This document shows, one piece after another, positions 21,532 through 33,300 of a stretch of 64,000 bases of DNA. The notes under the pieces were generated by a model. That model saw only the letters and a program-made list of their open reading frames with translations. It had not been told where the DNA came from and made no database searches. The stretch is from Primulina eburnea (taxonomy: Eukaryota > Streptophyta > Magnoliopsida > Lamiales > Gesneriaceae). Made by a program: the position numbers and the translations under genes. Within the stretch, counting starts at the first letter, position 1. Each line of letters starts with the position of its first letter. Location: NCBI RefSeq assembly GCF_022965805.1, contig NC_133101.1:18881054-18945053 (forward strand), given 5' to 3'.

Positions 21532-23609
21532 TGTAAGGCCTGAGATTTGATTATTGTAATCAAAAATTGATTAATTGAGAAGATTGCGAAAAATGAAGGT
21601 TTTAGGAGCTCAAGTGACGAAACCGGGCGTTGGTGCATTTTACACCAAGATGTTGGACCGAACATCTGGCGCCCGAACGGTAAAATATGACCGCCCGAGC
21701 GCCAGTGTATCATAAATTGAGATTTTGGGCCAAAGGTTTGGTGCCCGAGCGGTAGTTTTTGACCGCGCGAGCGCCAGGAGATGTTCAGTTGAACATCTTG
21801 ACAGAAAATTCCGCACCTGAGCGGTGATTTACCACCGCCCGAGCGCCGACTGAAATTTCAAAAAATGAGCCACGTATCTCCTGCATGCAATTTGATATAT
21901 ATAGGTGCGATTTCCTTCATTTTCTTCAAAGGAAATCGAGAGAAGCTTCTGGGAAAAGGCTTCATTTCTTTATGTGGTCCAATTTCGATCGTGTGAGAAA
22001 TCCTTCCGTCCGATTTTGAATCCGACTTCAGTACTATGTTCCTATCAACGTAGGCTTCATACAGACGTAAGTTTTACTAAGTTTTGATATGATTTGAAAA
22101 TATGCTATTGAAGGAATTGGATATAATTCATATATGTTGTTCTCAAGACAGTACACATCGTATAAATGAAACCGGATTGAAGAATAGATACTGTACGGAA
22201 TTATTATGATTTTTTGAAGGAATTGATTGAGATTTGATATCAAATTTGTACCGTTACTGATTATAAATTGAGAATTTCTTATTATTATATGTTATGGATA
22301 TACTGATCAGGATATATTTGAAGTCAGATCGAAGAACGGACTGCTTATATAATTGTGATGATTTTCTGAAGCAATACGGTCGAGATTATACGGATTTGAT
22401 ATTATGATATGTTATTGTGAAGGTTATGAATTATATTGATATATTTATGAGTTGTGATATTACATCTGTGATGTTGAGGTTGACGGAGTTATTGAGACTG
22501 TGTTATTGTGCCATCGAGACAGCAGTAATTGATATTGATCAGAATATGTTTTGATTTGAATATTGATCCGACCAGGTCTTGAATTGAGTTATACATTGAA
22601 TGGTCTATCCGATATTGTCATTTCAGATTGGATATGGACAGATTTGACTTCGAGACTTCGACTTCGTCAGACCGAGAAGAGAAAGGTATAAATTGATGTT
22701 GATGAGGGATTGCACAACTCGAGTCCGATTAGACTGGAGATTCCCAAAATCACATACTTCATCTTATTGTATTGATATTTGCAATTGATGTGATTGATAT
22801 ATTTGGTTTATTGATTTATAATGTAGCAAAGGATATAGCAAAGTGTTATTGAGCGAGAGTCACTGACATAGGTGCCAGACTTGACTGAGTCGTCACTGGC
22901 CCATTGCACATTGTCAGAATAGGTATTGGCTGATGCGCCAAGTCTTCGGATGATTCGCCAAGACACTTGATATGTGATTTATACCGATGTCGCTTGGGAA
23001 TTGATTCATTCCTATCACTGAAATTCGGTATAGGTAACAATATTCCAGAAACCGGGATCCCTAGATTAGACAAGAAATGAGTCGAGTTGGAGATACCGAG
23101 TCAAAGTTGATTTACAGATTGATATTGAATTATGTTTCGTAGATTACGATGCATGTTCTTAATTACTATTTGATATTGATTTATGATTTCAGATTACGAT
23201 ACATGTCTTGATATCTGTTTCATGCTGTTACATATGTTTTTATATGATTGCATGTATACATGGTTTATACTGAGATTAAATTCTCACCGGAGTTATCCGG
23301 CTGTTGTCTTGTTTGTATGTGTGCATGACAACAAGTGGGACATGATCAGGGTCAAGAAGATGATGAGAGATCGAGATTAGAGTGGTGATTCTGGACTTTT
23401 TTCATTACTTGATTGTAGTAGTTGAACCTTAGTTTGAACTAGATGCATGTTGTACAAGATTTGTATTTTTATATTGATTTGTATAATAGATTGATTTCAT
23501 TACCTTCCGCATTTAAATAAAAAATAAAAATTTAGACCCTGTTTATATTAATGTATATAATTAGTCCCAAAGAATGATTAAGAAGATGATTAGCGTCCGG
23601 GTCCCCACA
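21532..23609 (+). repeat. TE4 3' LTR
   Basis: It is the same as 15770-17863 with scattered substitutions and a few short deletions. The hairpin array recurs at 21630-21849 and the TATA box at 21896. It ends GGTCCCCACA, followed by the target duplication AATGT and the resumed TE1 LTR. Confidence 0.9.
21630..21849 (+). repeat. GC-rich hairpin array in TE4 3' LTR
   Basis: This is a second copy of the 15868-16087 array. In its last dyad the right half reads ACCGCCCGAGCGCC, a better inverted match to the left half than the decayed version in the 5' LTR. Confidence 0.8.
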
Positions 23610-23705
23610 AATGTCAAAAATATTTTATGGTTCGGCCGAATGCTAGGTGAGCTTTGAAAAAAAAACTCTAGTACATTTTAAGAAAACGAATAGCAGGACA
23701 TTTAA
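23610..23705 (+). repeat. TE1 5' LTR, last part
   Basis: The TE1 LTR resumes after TE4 with AATGT and runs to its end at about 23705, in line with the end of TE7 (GACGTTTCA). The terminal CA has become AA. It contains the conserved GGTTCGGCCGAATGCTA stretch, also seen inverted in TE2 at 690-706. Confidence 0.8.
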
Positions 23706-24875
23706 GTTGGTATCAGAGCATAGGTCCTGAAAAAGGTTGTGCCACCATCATCGCCGGAAAGATCAGTCGTCAAGCCTCAAATTTGTAAGTTTTTACATGC
23801 TTTATATGATTAATTATGATATTACCTGCATAATTATATGAATTATATGTTTACGTCACATGTTTAGTAGCATCATGATAATATATGATTTATATGCTTT
23901 AGAATTTTTATACGTGATACGATATGAAATAAGAAATTATTTGATTTCAACGCATGTTGGCTTCGTGGTGGAATTGGACTATGTTGATTTTTGGGTTTTA
24001 GTATTGACATTCTACTTTTGGGTCATAAGTTAATCGTGAATATTATGAATGTTTTATGGGACACGAAGATTTTCTAAAAAAATATTAATGATTTGAGGAT
24101 TTTCAACGACTTTGGGAGTAAGAAAATGTATAAATTAGGATTTTAAGTTTGATGAAAGCTAAGATTGATTATATGAATTGATTTTTGGGTGAATAAGTTT
24201 AAATTATCGAAATTTATGTTATGGAAAACTCGTAGAAGAGAATTAAGAATACCAAAGACTTATGGGTTAATAGTAGGATTTTCGAAATTAAGGATCAATT
24301 AAGATAATTTTTGAGGAAATTAAGAATTAATTTTACAATTATTAAGGAATTTGAGGACTAGTTTAGTAATAAGTGAGAATTGAATGGGTTAAATGATAAG
24401 AATTTTCGATGATTTAGACTTTTAAGTGTTATAAGGAATGTTAATCAAGGGTTTTTAAGGATGAAACAATATTAGACTTGAAAAATCTAAGCGTTAGCGG
24501 ATGCGTTTGCGATTTTAAGATTGAAATTTGATAAGTTGATGAATATTTTGGGTATAAAATAAGGAAAATAATATACGATAAGCGCGGTCATCCATATTTT
24601 TATATTGGGAATTGTAAGAAAAATTGAAATTCGAGGTTATAATAGTAACAACACTAAGTCATTATGGGTCTTTTTAAGTTGAAATTCACAAATAAAGATT
24701 TAGAAGAAAAATTTAATTGGGATCAAGGAGACGTAAGGACGTTATAGAACTTAAGTTTTATCAGAGTAGCGCAGCGGAAGCGTGGATTTTTGGGATACTA
24801 GAATTAAGTCTAAACTTTTGATTATCGAGGATAAGCGAATTTCGAGGACGAAATTCAATTTAAGGGGGGTAAGAT
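23706..24875 (+). other. TE1 interior: primer site, gene-free body, stem-loop, purine tract
   Basis: TGGTATCAGAGC at 23708-23719 is the initiator-Met primer site, two bases after the LTR, as in TE3. The next 1.1 kb is AT-rich and has no ORF or recognisable gag or pol text on either strand. Near the end an 8-bp inverted repeat GAATTTCG / CGAAATTC with an AGGA loop (24837-24856) precedes the purine tract TAAGGGGGGTAAGAT (24861-24875). Only replication signals are kept, the hallmark of a non-autonomous element. Confidence 0.8.
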
Positions 24876-25791
24876 TGTAACGCCCCGAAAATTTAAAGGG
24901 TCCACGTAAACTACATGCATGCAATTATTAAATTTCATTTGCATTTTAATTATATGTTCTAATTTCATAAATTAATTATATTGTGCATATTGACATGTTT
25001 AAAATATATTTTCTACATGGTTGAATTAAAATGTATTTTTAAAAGGTTATTTGAGTTGCGATCGAGGAACGGAGACCGAGGGCTGAAAAATAGAAAATGT
25101 TTTTATTTGTTAATTGTTTTTAATTATTTAAATTAAAGGTGATGCTTTTACATATTTTTGAAAATATGGGGTTTTGAAGTGATTTTATACGCCGGGACGT
25201 AATTTTTATCAATGTTGGATTTTTTAACAAAAATACGAACGTATTGGCAACCCGGCTAATAAATTCACAAAAGTTATTCAAGAAAAATTATTTTAAATAT
25301 TTTAGTTAAACATTAATGGGCTAAGTGGGCTTAATTAAGTTTACTAATAGGCCTAAGCATTCTTAGTACATTAATTAGGTATATAATATATTAAACAACC
25401 GTCCCCCACTCTCATAAACTCACGGCCCACACCCCAATAATTGATAAACTCTCCCCCTCAAACACAAATACACGACACACACATCAATTTGTAGAGGAAA
25501 ATTCAAACAAGCTTCAAGTAATTCAAGCCAAGGTTCTTGCCTCGTTCTTCGCAATCGTCAACGAGAAATAGTGCGTTTAAAACGCTAAGGCGGCATATTT
25601 TTTTTCTTTAATCATCCATCACACCGTAGTATTTTATTTAATTGAATTTTGCATGAAAAACAAGTGACTTTTTATTTATTTTCATTTTTACATGATCATG
25701 GATTTTTAAAGCTTGGGTATTGTTTCAAAATCATGTTTATATGATGTTTAGGGGGCTGCCATGAATTAGGATATGAATAAGCATGTATTTC
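24876..25791 (+). repeat. TE1 3' LTR, first part
   Basis: It starts TGTAACGCCCCG and aligns with the start of TE7, including GTTGCGATCGAGG and the GGCTGAAAAA stretch. It stops at 25791, where TE5's TGTAAGGTCC begins. The remainder lies beyond the window. Confidence 0.8.
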
Positions 25792-26514
25792 TGTAAGGTC
25801 CAAAATTAAAACGACGTAATCCAACTGCATGCAAATCTAGGAAATATGAAAAATGAGTAACTAATTGATTTTAATTTTTAACTGTTTGTGTGACATACAT
25901 GCTTATATGTAAAATAGGATTTTATTATCATCATGCATAAAATTGTATTTTTAAGGAATATTCAAGTTGCGATCGAGGAATGGAGACCGAGGGCTGAAAA
26001 ACGTAAAATGTTTTTATTAAATAATTATTTTAATTGTTTAAAATAAAGTTAATGGTTTTTCATATTTTTGAAAATAATGGGTTTTGAGGTGATTTTATAC
26101 GCCAGGACGTAAATTTTATTGGTGTTGGTTTTTCAATAAAAAAAACGAGCTTTTTGGCAACACGGCTAATAAATTCACAAATTTATTTAAACAAAACCTT
26201 GTTGATATTTTATTAAATCTTAATTAAAACTAATGAGCTTAATTTATTGGTTTAATAGGCCCAAGCCTAGTTAATTGTTTAATTAGTATTTGAAAAAGTA
26301 AAACCCTATACCTAGCAACACAAACTCACGCCTCCCACTCTCAAATTCAGAAAACTCTCCCCTAAAAGCACACAACACACACATCACACACACACACACA
26401 CCACAAAGAAAGGGATTTTCGAGGGGGTTCAAGGAGGAACAAGCCAAAGGTTTCACTCCGTTCTTCGACGTCAACGGTCTTTCGTGCGTATATAACGGAA
26501 AGGCACGCCATACA
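25792..26514 (+). repeat. TE5: 5' part of another LTR of the TE1/TE7 family
   Basis: It begins TGTAAGGTCC and repeats the TE1 LTR order: CTGCATGC, GTTGCGATCGAGG, GGCTGAAAAA, a CA-rich leader around 26370-26400, then GTGCGTATATAACGG and GGCACGCCAT. It is cut at 26514 by TE6. Whether it is a solo LTR or part of a longer element cannot be seen. An insertion is inferred; a rearranged TE1 LTR is the alternative. Confidence 0.65.
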
Positions 26515-26653
26515 TGTAATGCCTGAGATTTTATCACTATAATCTGATATTGATTAATTGACAGAATTGCGATTAATGAAGATTTCAGGAGCTAGAGGGC
26601 GTTGGATTGAATTTGAATAGAAATTCATGAAATTTATGTGGAGGGTAGAGATT

Positions 26654-26908
26654 TTCGCGCACATGCGCGAGGGAGAGACGCTCATATGCGCGGAGGAATA
26701 GTTGTGGGACAGAACTTCTCGCGCATATGCATGAGACGAGGCACGCATATGCATGAGCAAGACAGTAGCCCAAGGTGCAAAACAGAGTTTATCGCGGACA
26801 TGCGCGAAGTGATGGCGCGCATATGCGCGAGCGGCAGAGTTGCTGAGCGGAGAGACCAGTAGGTCTCGCGCATATGCGCCGATGATAGTAACTCATATGC
26901 GCGAGACG
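26654..26908 (+). repeat. GCGCATATGCGC palindrome array in TE6 LTR (U3)
   Basis: About eight palindromic or near-palindromic units of the type CGCGCATATGCGCG are arranged as four pairs, each pair a few to ten bases apart and the pairs 40-60 bp apart. Some have decayed to CATATGCATG or CACATGCGCG. The array lies 139-394 bp into the LTR and ends about 45 bp before the TATA box. Reading through it gives meaningless Ala/His/Met/Arg-rich ORFs on both strands. Confidence 0.85.
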
Positions 26909-26952
26909 TGCAGCACAAAGGAAATAGCCACGTATTGTGCCATGAAACTTGA

Positions 26953-26960
26953 TATATAAA
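26953..26960 (+). promoter_or_regulatory. TATA box, TE6 LTR
   Basis: TATATAAA lies 438 bp into the LTR, immediately after the palindrome array, at the position that aligns with the TE4 TATA box. Confidence 0.65.
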
Positions 26961-28492
26961 TTTGTTTCATTTCCTTCAGCATTCAGCAAGAAAGAACGAA
27001 AATTCTCCAGCAAAATCCTCAAAGTTTCCTTAAGCTTTAGAAATTTGATTATTCAAGATTCGGTTATCAGATTTGTAATCCGAGCATAGTTCTGTGATCA
27101 TCTCGTCAAGAGCTACGCAAGGACGTAATTTTTATTGATTTGTGATATAATTTGAAATTTTGATATTGGAGGAATTGTGATTTGATTATTATTATTATGT
27201 GTTATGGAAATACTGATAATCGTAGAATTGAAATCAGATCGAAGAACAGACAGTAGATGGAATTGTTATGAATTTTCAGATTATATGATTGAGAATATAC
27301 AGATTTGATATTGGACTCGTATTTGTTGATTTATTATGAGTTATGATATTGTATCTGTGATATTGAGTTGATGAGGATACCGTTATTGTGCTGTTATGCC
27401 GTCGATATTGCTAAGATTATGTCTTGATTTGAATATAGATCAGAACAGGTCTTGAATTAAGTTGTATATTGATATTGTACTTCTCGAATATGTCATTTCA
27501 GATTGATTGACATTGACAGCTTTGAATTCAAAATTATATGTCGTCAAAGAACTTCGAAAGAAAGGTATAAATTAATGTTGAACCGGGAGAATGACTCGAG
27601 TGAGATATAACTTGAGTTTCCCTAAACCACATACTTAGTTGCTATTGGTTTCAGATATTTGAATTCATTTCATTTATATGCTTGTTCTATTGATTTATAG
27701 AAAGCATATATTAGATGATTGATTTTGAGACAGAGAGTCTTTGGCAGATGTGCCAAGTCGTGACAGAGTTATTGGCAGAGGTGCCAGGTCACTGGACATT
27801 GGTCGATATCGATGTGCTTAGGAGCAGATCGGCTTCTATTGCAGATATTCGATATAGAGTACCAAAGTCTGGGAATAAGAATGTATCACCATCTAGCTGA
27901 GGAGAGTAGGTGAGTTGTTGCGTTCTTATTCAACCGGGATCTCTAGATTAGATGAGTCGAGTCAAGAGTTTGATTAACAGCTTTATGTTGATTTACATTG
28001 TACAGATTATAATATATGCTGTTGTCAATGTTTTATGCTTTTATATAGAATTGTATAAACTGCATGTATACATTGTTTATACTGGGAATTATATTCTCAC
28101 CGGAGTATCCGGCTGTTGTTGTGTTTGTATGTATGCATGACAACAGGTGGGACAGGATCAGGGTCGAGAAGAGGATGGGAGATCGAGATAGAGTGGTGAT
28201 TCCGGACTTTGAATTAGATTTGGCTTTCAACACTTGATATGTAGTTGTTGAACTTTAGTTTGATATGATTGTATCGTGAGTATGTTTTATACCTTAGATC
28301 ATGTTGTAGATATTACACTGATCTTGTATGTAAATACAATGGAGTAGAACTTGTTGTATAGATTGGTACACTTGTTTATATGTTGCCCACTTATGTATTT
28401 AAAAAAAAAATTTAGACCCATTACTATTAATTGATTGATTTATCCCAAGAATGATTAAGAAGAAAGATTAGCGCCCGGGTCCCCACAACAGG

Positions 28493-28504
28493 TGGTATCA
28501 GAGC
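28493..28504 (+). promoter_or_regulatory. TE6 primer binding site
   Basis: TGGTATCAGAGC lies five bases (ACAGG) after the LTR end and is complementary to initiator tRNA-Met. The leader 28505-28757 shows nothing else. Confidence 0.9.
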
Positions 28505-28757
28505 GATAGATCCTTTAGATTGCAATAGAAGCTAGTGAGCGGGGTAGATTGAGTTTTCTTTTCTGCTTTTGGTAGTATTAGCATGTTTATTGCTTTACTG
28601 CTTTACAAATATATGTTTACCTGATTATCTAATTTGATAGGTAACCTGTATTATTTGATAATGAATCAGAATCGATTTTTGATCAGAGATATGATGATCA
28701 GAGGAGGACTGAGACAGATTTGTTACATTTGAGTACAAATCATTTTGATAATCAGAT

Positions 28758-29733
28758 ATGCCTCCTCGACGAGGCCCAGAACAGGGTAGTACCTCAGGTA
28801 ATCCGATGGATGTGACAGCGACACCAATGGAAACACTGATGAAAAGGTTCCAGTCATTCAAACTGCCGACTTTGAAGGGCACTGAGACTTCAATTGACTG
28901 TGAGAGTTGGTTAGATGATATAGAGATGTTGTTTGATTCTCTTGATTACACAGATGATCGTAGAGTCAGATTGATTGGGCACCAGTTGCATGATGTTGCA
29001 AAGAGTTGGTGGCTTACGACTAAGAGAGCTTTGCAGCATCGAGGTACGGTTATTACTTGAAAGGTCTTTAAATCAGAATTTTATCAAAGATTTTTTCCAG
29101 TATCGTACAGAATGGACAAGGGTGCAGAGTTTGCAAATCTGAGACAGGGTTAGTTGAATATCGAGGAATTTGTGGCCAAGTTCTCTACCTTGCTACAATT
29201 TGCGCCGCATGTTGTTGAGAATGATGAAAATGTTGCTGATCAGTTTATCAATGGGTTGAATCCTGATATTTTTACATTGGTAAACACGGGGCGACCGAAT
29301 AACTTTACTGATGCCCTGAACAGAGCCGAAGGAGCTGAAGCGGGTTTGATCAAATAGAGAGGAGCTTAGTATGTTGCTCAGACACAGAGACACACACAAC
29401 CCCCAGTTCAGTTCCAGCAACCATCTCCCAGATTTGAGAGTGGTAGTAGCAGCAGTGGAAAGAAAGAAAATCTGAAAGCTCGAGGGATACAGTTCAAGAC
29501 ATCTGGAAGCAGTTCATCTAGTTCCAGTGGTTTACGACAGACAGGTTTGGGCCAGATTTATTCAGGAGCCTATTGTATAACATGTGGAGGAAGACACCTT
29601 ACAGAGCAGTGCCGAGGAGTGTTTGGTACTTGCAACATCTGCAGACGGCAGAGACACTTTGCTAGAGTCTGTCCACAACGAGATTCTCAGCGATCCCAGG
29701 GTGCAGAATCATCTGTATCAATGGCTCAGACTG
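28758..29733 (+). pseudogene. gag: TE6 Gag, one frame with four stops
   Basis: The ATG at 28758 opens a Gag that stays in one frame throughout but is broken by TGA at about 29058, TAG at about 29151, and TAG at 29355 and 29367. Between the stops the usual order is visible: a Pro/Arg N-terminus, the core with SWWLTTKRAL and FSTLLQFAPHVVEND, a Ser-rich linker, and a zinc knuckle CNICRRQRHFARVC near 29630-29670. There is no frameshift. Gag would form the particle that carries element RNA. The frame continues into protease without an intron, unlike TE3. Confidence 0.88.
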
Positions 29734-30388
29734 GTAGACGACCATCTTCTGTTCACTCCTTCCAGCCACCCTCTACCCAGTCACAGCCGAGGCCAGGAGG
29801 AAGCCAGAGTGTTAGCCAGCCTCCGAGACAGCAGGCCAGATTATTTGCTTTGACTGAGGAACAGGCTCAGGAAGCAACTGATGATGTAGTTGCGGGTAAC
29901 TGTTCTCTTTGTAGTTATCCTCCATATGTATTGATAGATACGGGTGCATCTCATACATTTATTTATGAGAGATTTGCATTGATGCATGCATTGCCTGTTG
30001 AGTCTTTATCTTCTGTAGTATCGGTCTCTTCACCTTCGGGAAGATTTCTTATTTCAGTGACTTCTGTTAGACATTGTATGCTACAGTATGATGGTCATGA
30101 GATTGAGTTAGATTGTATTGTACTTGGATTGTCTGATTTTGATTGCATTGTTGGTATTGATATGCTGACCAAGTACAGAGCGACAGTAGACTGTTTCCAT
30201 AAGATTGTAAGACTCAGACCTGAGATGGCTGAAGAATGGAAATTCTACGGTAAGGGTTCTAGAGCTAGAATTCTTTTGATATCTGTGGTGTCTATGACTC
30301 GATTATTACAGAAAGGAGCAGATTCAGTAGATTTACTGAAATCGAGCCCTTCATTGGCAGATTTGCCAGTGGTATGTGAGTTTGCTGA
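29734..30388 (+). pseudogene. TE6 protease
   Basis: In the same frame as gag, a Pro/Ser/Gln-rich linker leads into an aspartic protease. The active-site segment LIDTGASHTFI has its catalytic Asp at 29937, followed by the ELDCIVLGLSDFDCIVGIDML block. The protease would cut the Gag-Pol polyprotein. The frame is open from gag's last stop to 30388, where the solo LTR TE7 interrupts the linker before RT. Bases 30384-30388 (GCTGA) are the left target duplication. Confidence 0.88.
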
Positions 30389-33300
30389 TGTAACGCCCCG
30401 AAAATTTTAAGCTCCACGTAAACAACATGCACGCAAGTCATTAAATTCTTGTATTTTAATTAAATGTTTTAATTGCATTAATTATTTATGTTGTGCATAA
30501 TTGCATGTTTAAAATATATTTTTCTACATTGTTGCATTAAAATGTAAATTTTTTTAAGGATAATCGAGTTGCGATCGAGGAACGGAGACCGAGGGCTGAA
30601 AAATTAGAAAATGATTTTTATTAAATAGTTTTTTTTTAATTATTTAAAATATGGGTGATGCTTTTTATTATTTTTGAAAATATGGGGTTTCTGCAGTGAT
30701 TTTATACGCCGGGACGTAAATTTTATCGGTGTTGATTTTTCAACAAAAATACGTATGTTTTGGTAATCCGGCTAATAAATTCACAAATTTTCTTAAACAA
30801 AATTAATTTTATTCAGTTTAATTAAACATAGTTGGGCTTAATTAAGTTGTTTAATGGGCTTGAGCTTGGTTATCACTTAATTAAGTATGTAATTTGTCAA
30901 AACCTTCCCGAAACCCCTACACATTCACGGCCACCTAGTTTTAAAAACTCAAAACTCTCTCTCAAACACACATAACACACACGGCAGCATACACACAAAT
31001 TTGAGAAGGCTTTTTCGAAGGGTTCAAGGGAACAAAGCCAAGGTTTCGATCCGTTCTTCGACGTCAACGATAATTCGTGCGTATTTAACGCAAAGGCACG
31101 CCATATTTCTTCCTTTTCTCATCTTTCACACCATAGTAATTATTTAAAATCATTTTGTATGAAAAACATGGCACACAAGATGGAAGTTTCGTAACTACAT
31201 GCATAGGTGTCTTAAACTTGTGTTTTTGCTTCCCAAAATCATGTTTTTATATTGTATAAGGGACTGCCATGATTAGGTAAGGTTTAAGGGTGTTTTGTAC
31301 ATGTTTTAAAGGGTCCTAAGTCACCCACACAGGCTTCACACGTACACAACAGAAAGCTGGAACCAAAAATTTGGTGAAGGAATAATAGCGTGAGTTTTGA
31401 GTTGCCTTAGTGTGCATGTGGGAGTCATGGGGATCGATTGTTTTGCATGGGGCCTTGGGGTTTGGCCAGGAGTGGTTGTGGCTCGAGGAGGGTCAGGGGC
31501 AAGGGCCTGGTAGAGGCCTATGGGGCTAGGGATCGCGCTAGGTGGGCTGGTAGAGTCCTTGCGTGAAGGGGCTGTTCGTGCGCAGGCTTTAGGAGGTGGC
31601 CGAGAGTTCCATGGTTTATGGCTCGGTTTGGGGCTGGGCTAGGTGGTTCATCAGGGTCTTATGGTGAGGGTCAGTGGTCGGGCTAGGGGCTGGGGCGGCT
31701 GGGTCGCAGCTGGCTCGAATGAGAAGTGGAACCCGTGAGAGCACAAAGTAGCGCGCAGCTTCTGGTTGGCTTCAGGCGGCTCGTGCGCGCGGTCTAGTGG
31801 CTGGGCTTGGTCTGGGCTAGGTCTAAGCGTGGTCCAGGGAAGTTGAGGGTCATGAGGGGTCAGGTGTTTAAGGGAGGTGTTCTAGTTGGCTAGGAGTCTT
31901 GGGGAAGAGAAAGGAGCACACACACAACACAGCAGAAAATTGGGCCGATTTCCAGCAAGTTTTTGAGCGGGTTAGGGTCATGATTTTGGTCTGGGCTTGC
32001 ACAGTAGGGTCCCTAGATGGGTTGGCTAGGTTTTGGCTCAAGGTGGCTCGGGCGTGACTCAGGTAAATTAGGAGTTGGCTCGGTGTGTACGTTAGGGTGT
32101 CAATTTCGAAAATTCAAAGGCTAAAAATAGATCCAAGGGTCCACGGGGGTGGCTCATGAATTGGAAGGGTAGAATAAATAATAAAAATTCTATGTTAAAA
32201 ATTTGGGATCAAAATAATGAGTTTTGGATTTATTCGGGATTTAATCGCCGCACGAAACGCTAATTATCGAGTTAATGGAAAAGTCTAGTTTAAGCTTTAT
32301 AAAATAATGAAAAATTAGGTTTAAACTTAAATAATTATTATAAGTCTAAGTTTTTAATTTGGGAATTTTATATGAAAGTTTGGTTTAATTCGGGATTAAA
32401 ACGCATTAATACGTCACATTAAAAGATTAAATTAAAAGTCATCGAATTAAGCTAAATAAAATTATGGAACAATTCTTGTAGGCTTAAATAATTATTTGGG
32501 AAATGTTAGAGTCATGAAATCAAGAGAAAAAGTCGAAAACGAAAAATGTCGAGTCCAGGGGTAAAACGGTCTTTTTACACCGGGAAATTAGTAAAGGTCA
32601 TGGCAGTGCCCAAAATGCTTTTTTTATGAAAATATGATCATTTTTATGTGGTTATGAATTTCTCATGATTTAATTATGATTTTTAAATGTCTAAGGGATT
32701 TTTATGATTTTAAGAAGACATTTAAATACATGTTGCATGCTTGGTTTCAAAAATAGAAAATGTAAATGTTACTCATGATTTTTCTAAGGGATGTGAATGA
32801 ATAATGTTGAAGGATGTGAAGTGATTGTTTATGAATCAAACCCATGTTTGAATTGAGATACTAATTCGTTAATGTTGCCGACGTCGTGAGAGTTATGGTC
32901 CCAGTGGGAGCCCGACGATCGTGTTTTCATCATTGCGAATGTGTGGTAACGGTTAAAGTGGTAACAGTTTTGTGGTAACGGAAGAATAAGAATATCGTGA
33001 GGGGAAAAGGCCCCAGAGGGAGCCCATTTATGGGAAAAGGCCCCAGAGGGAGCCCCGACAATCGTATTTCTATTCGATAATGATAGGCCAAGGCTCAGTT
33101 GACCGGTGAGAGTGTCGCTGATGTCCCTGCCGCCCAGTACTGTGGTTATATAGATGGATCCATCGACCCTCATGAGCATGATCAAGAAAGTTACAATTAA
33201 CGATCTGAATTCAACAAAGGAAAATGATTATGATCAAGTTAAAAGGATTTTATGTCATGATAAGGAAAAGTTTAAGGTTTTAAATGTATGTCATGAAATG

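Larger units (their letters stand above)
15770..23609 (+). mobile_element. TE4: defective Tekay-type element with intact LTRs
   Basis: LTRs of 2094 bp (15770-17863) and 2078 bp (21532-23609) flank a 3.67-kb interior with primer site, damaged gag, unreadable pol, stem-loop and purine tract. Target duplications are GATGT (15765-15769) and AATGT (23610-23614), one transition apart. LTR ends are TGTAAGGCC and CCGCACA or CCCCACA. The pol remnant lacks the RNase H region. The LTRs are far better preserved than pol, which suggests the copy was already defective when it inserted. Confidence 0.85.
1..25791 (+). mobile_element. TE1: long-LTR, gene-less Tekay-type retrotransposon, interrupted three times
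   Basis: The pieces 1-632, 15190-15769 and 23610-25791 join into one forward element once TE2 and TE4 are removed. It has an initiator-Met primer site at 23708, a 1.17-kb interior without a readable ORF, a purine tract before 24876, and a 3' LTR starting TGTAACGCCCCG. The solo LTR TE7 shows that the full family LTR is about 3.4 kb, so the 5' LTR must begin about 2.1 kb before the window. The 3' LTR is cut at 25791 by TE5. With LTRs this long and no gag-pol it must depend on enzymes from another element. Tekay affinity is inferred from the primer site, the box before the purine tract and LTR similarity. Confidence 0.8.
26515..28487 (+). repeat. TE6 5' LTR
   Basis: It runs 1973 bp from TGTAATGCCTGAG to GGGTCCCCACA. 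Its first ~80 bp and the stretch around the TATA box resemble the TE4 LTR, but the array between them is different. Two TTGGCA/TGCCA dyads lie at 27741-27756 and 27772-27786. ORFs within the LTR are not genes. Confidence 0.85.

Noticed and set aside
23720..24830. Hidden gag or pol in the TE1 interior
   Set aside because: I read both strands and found no Gag core, zinc knuckle, protease, RT or integrase motif, even allowing for frameshifts.
25792..26514. TE5 as a tandem duplication within the TE1 LTR
   Set aside because: Its LTR start TGTAAGG and its divergence from the adjacent TE1 LTR favour a separate insertion, but the other end is outside the window, so this is not fully excluded.
26654..26908. 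Possible CRISPR-like array
   Set aside because: Units are palindromes with irregular spacing inside a plant LTR. There are no regular spacers and no cas genes.
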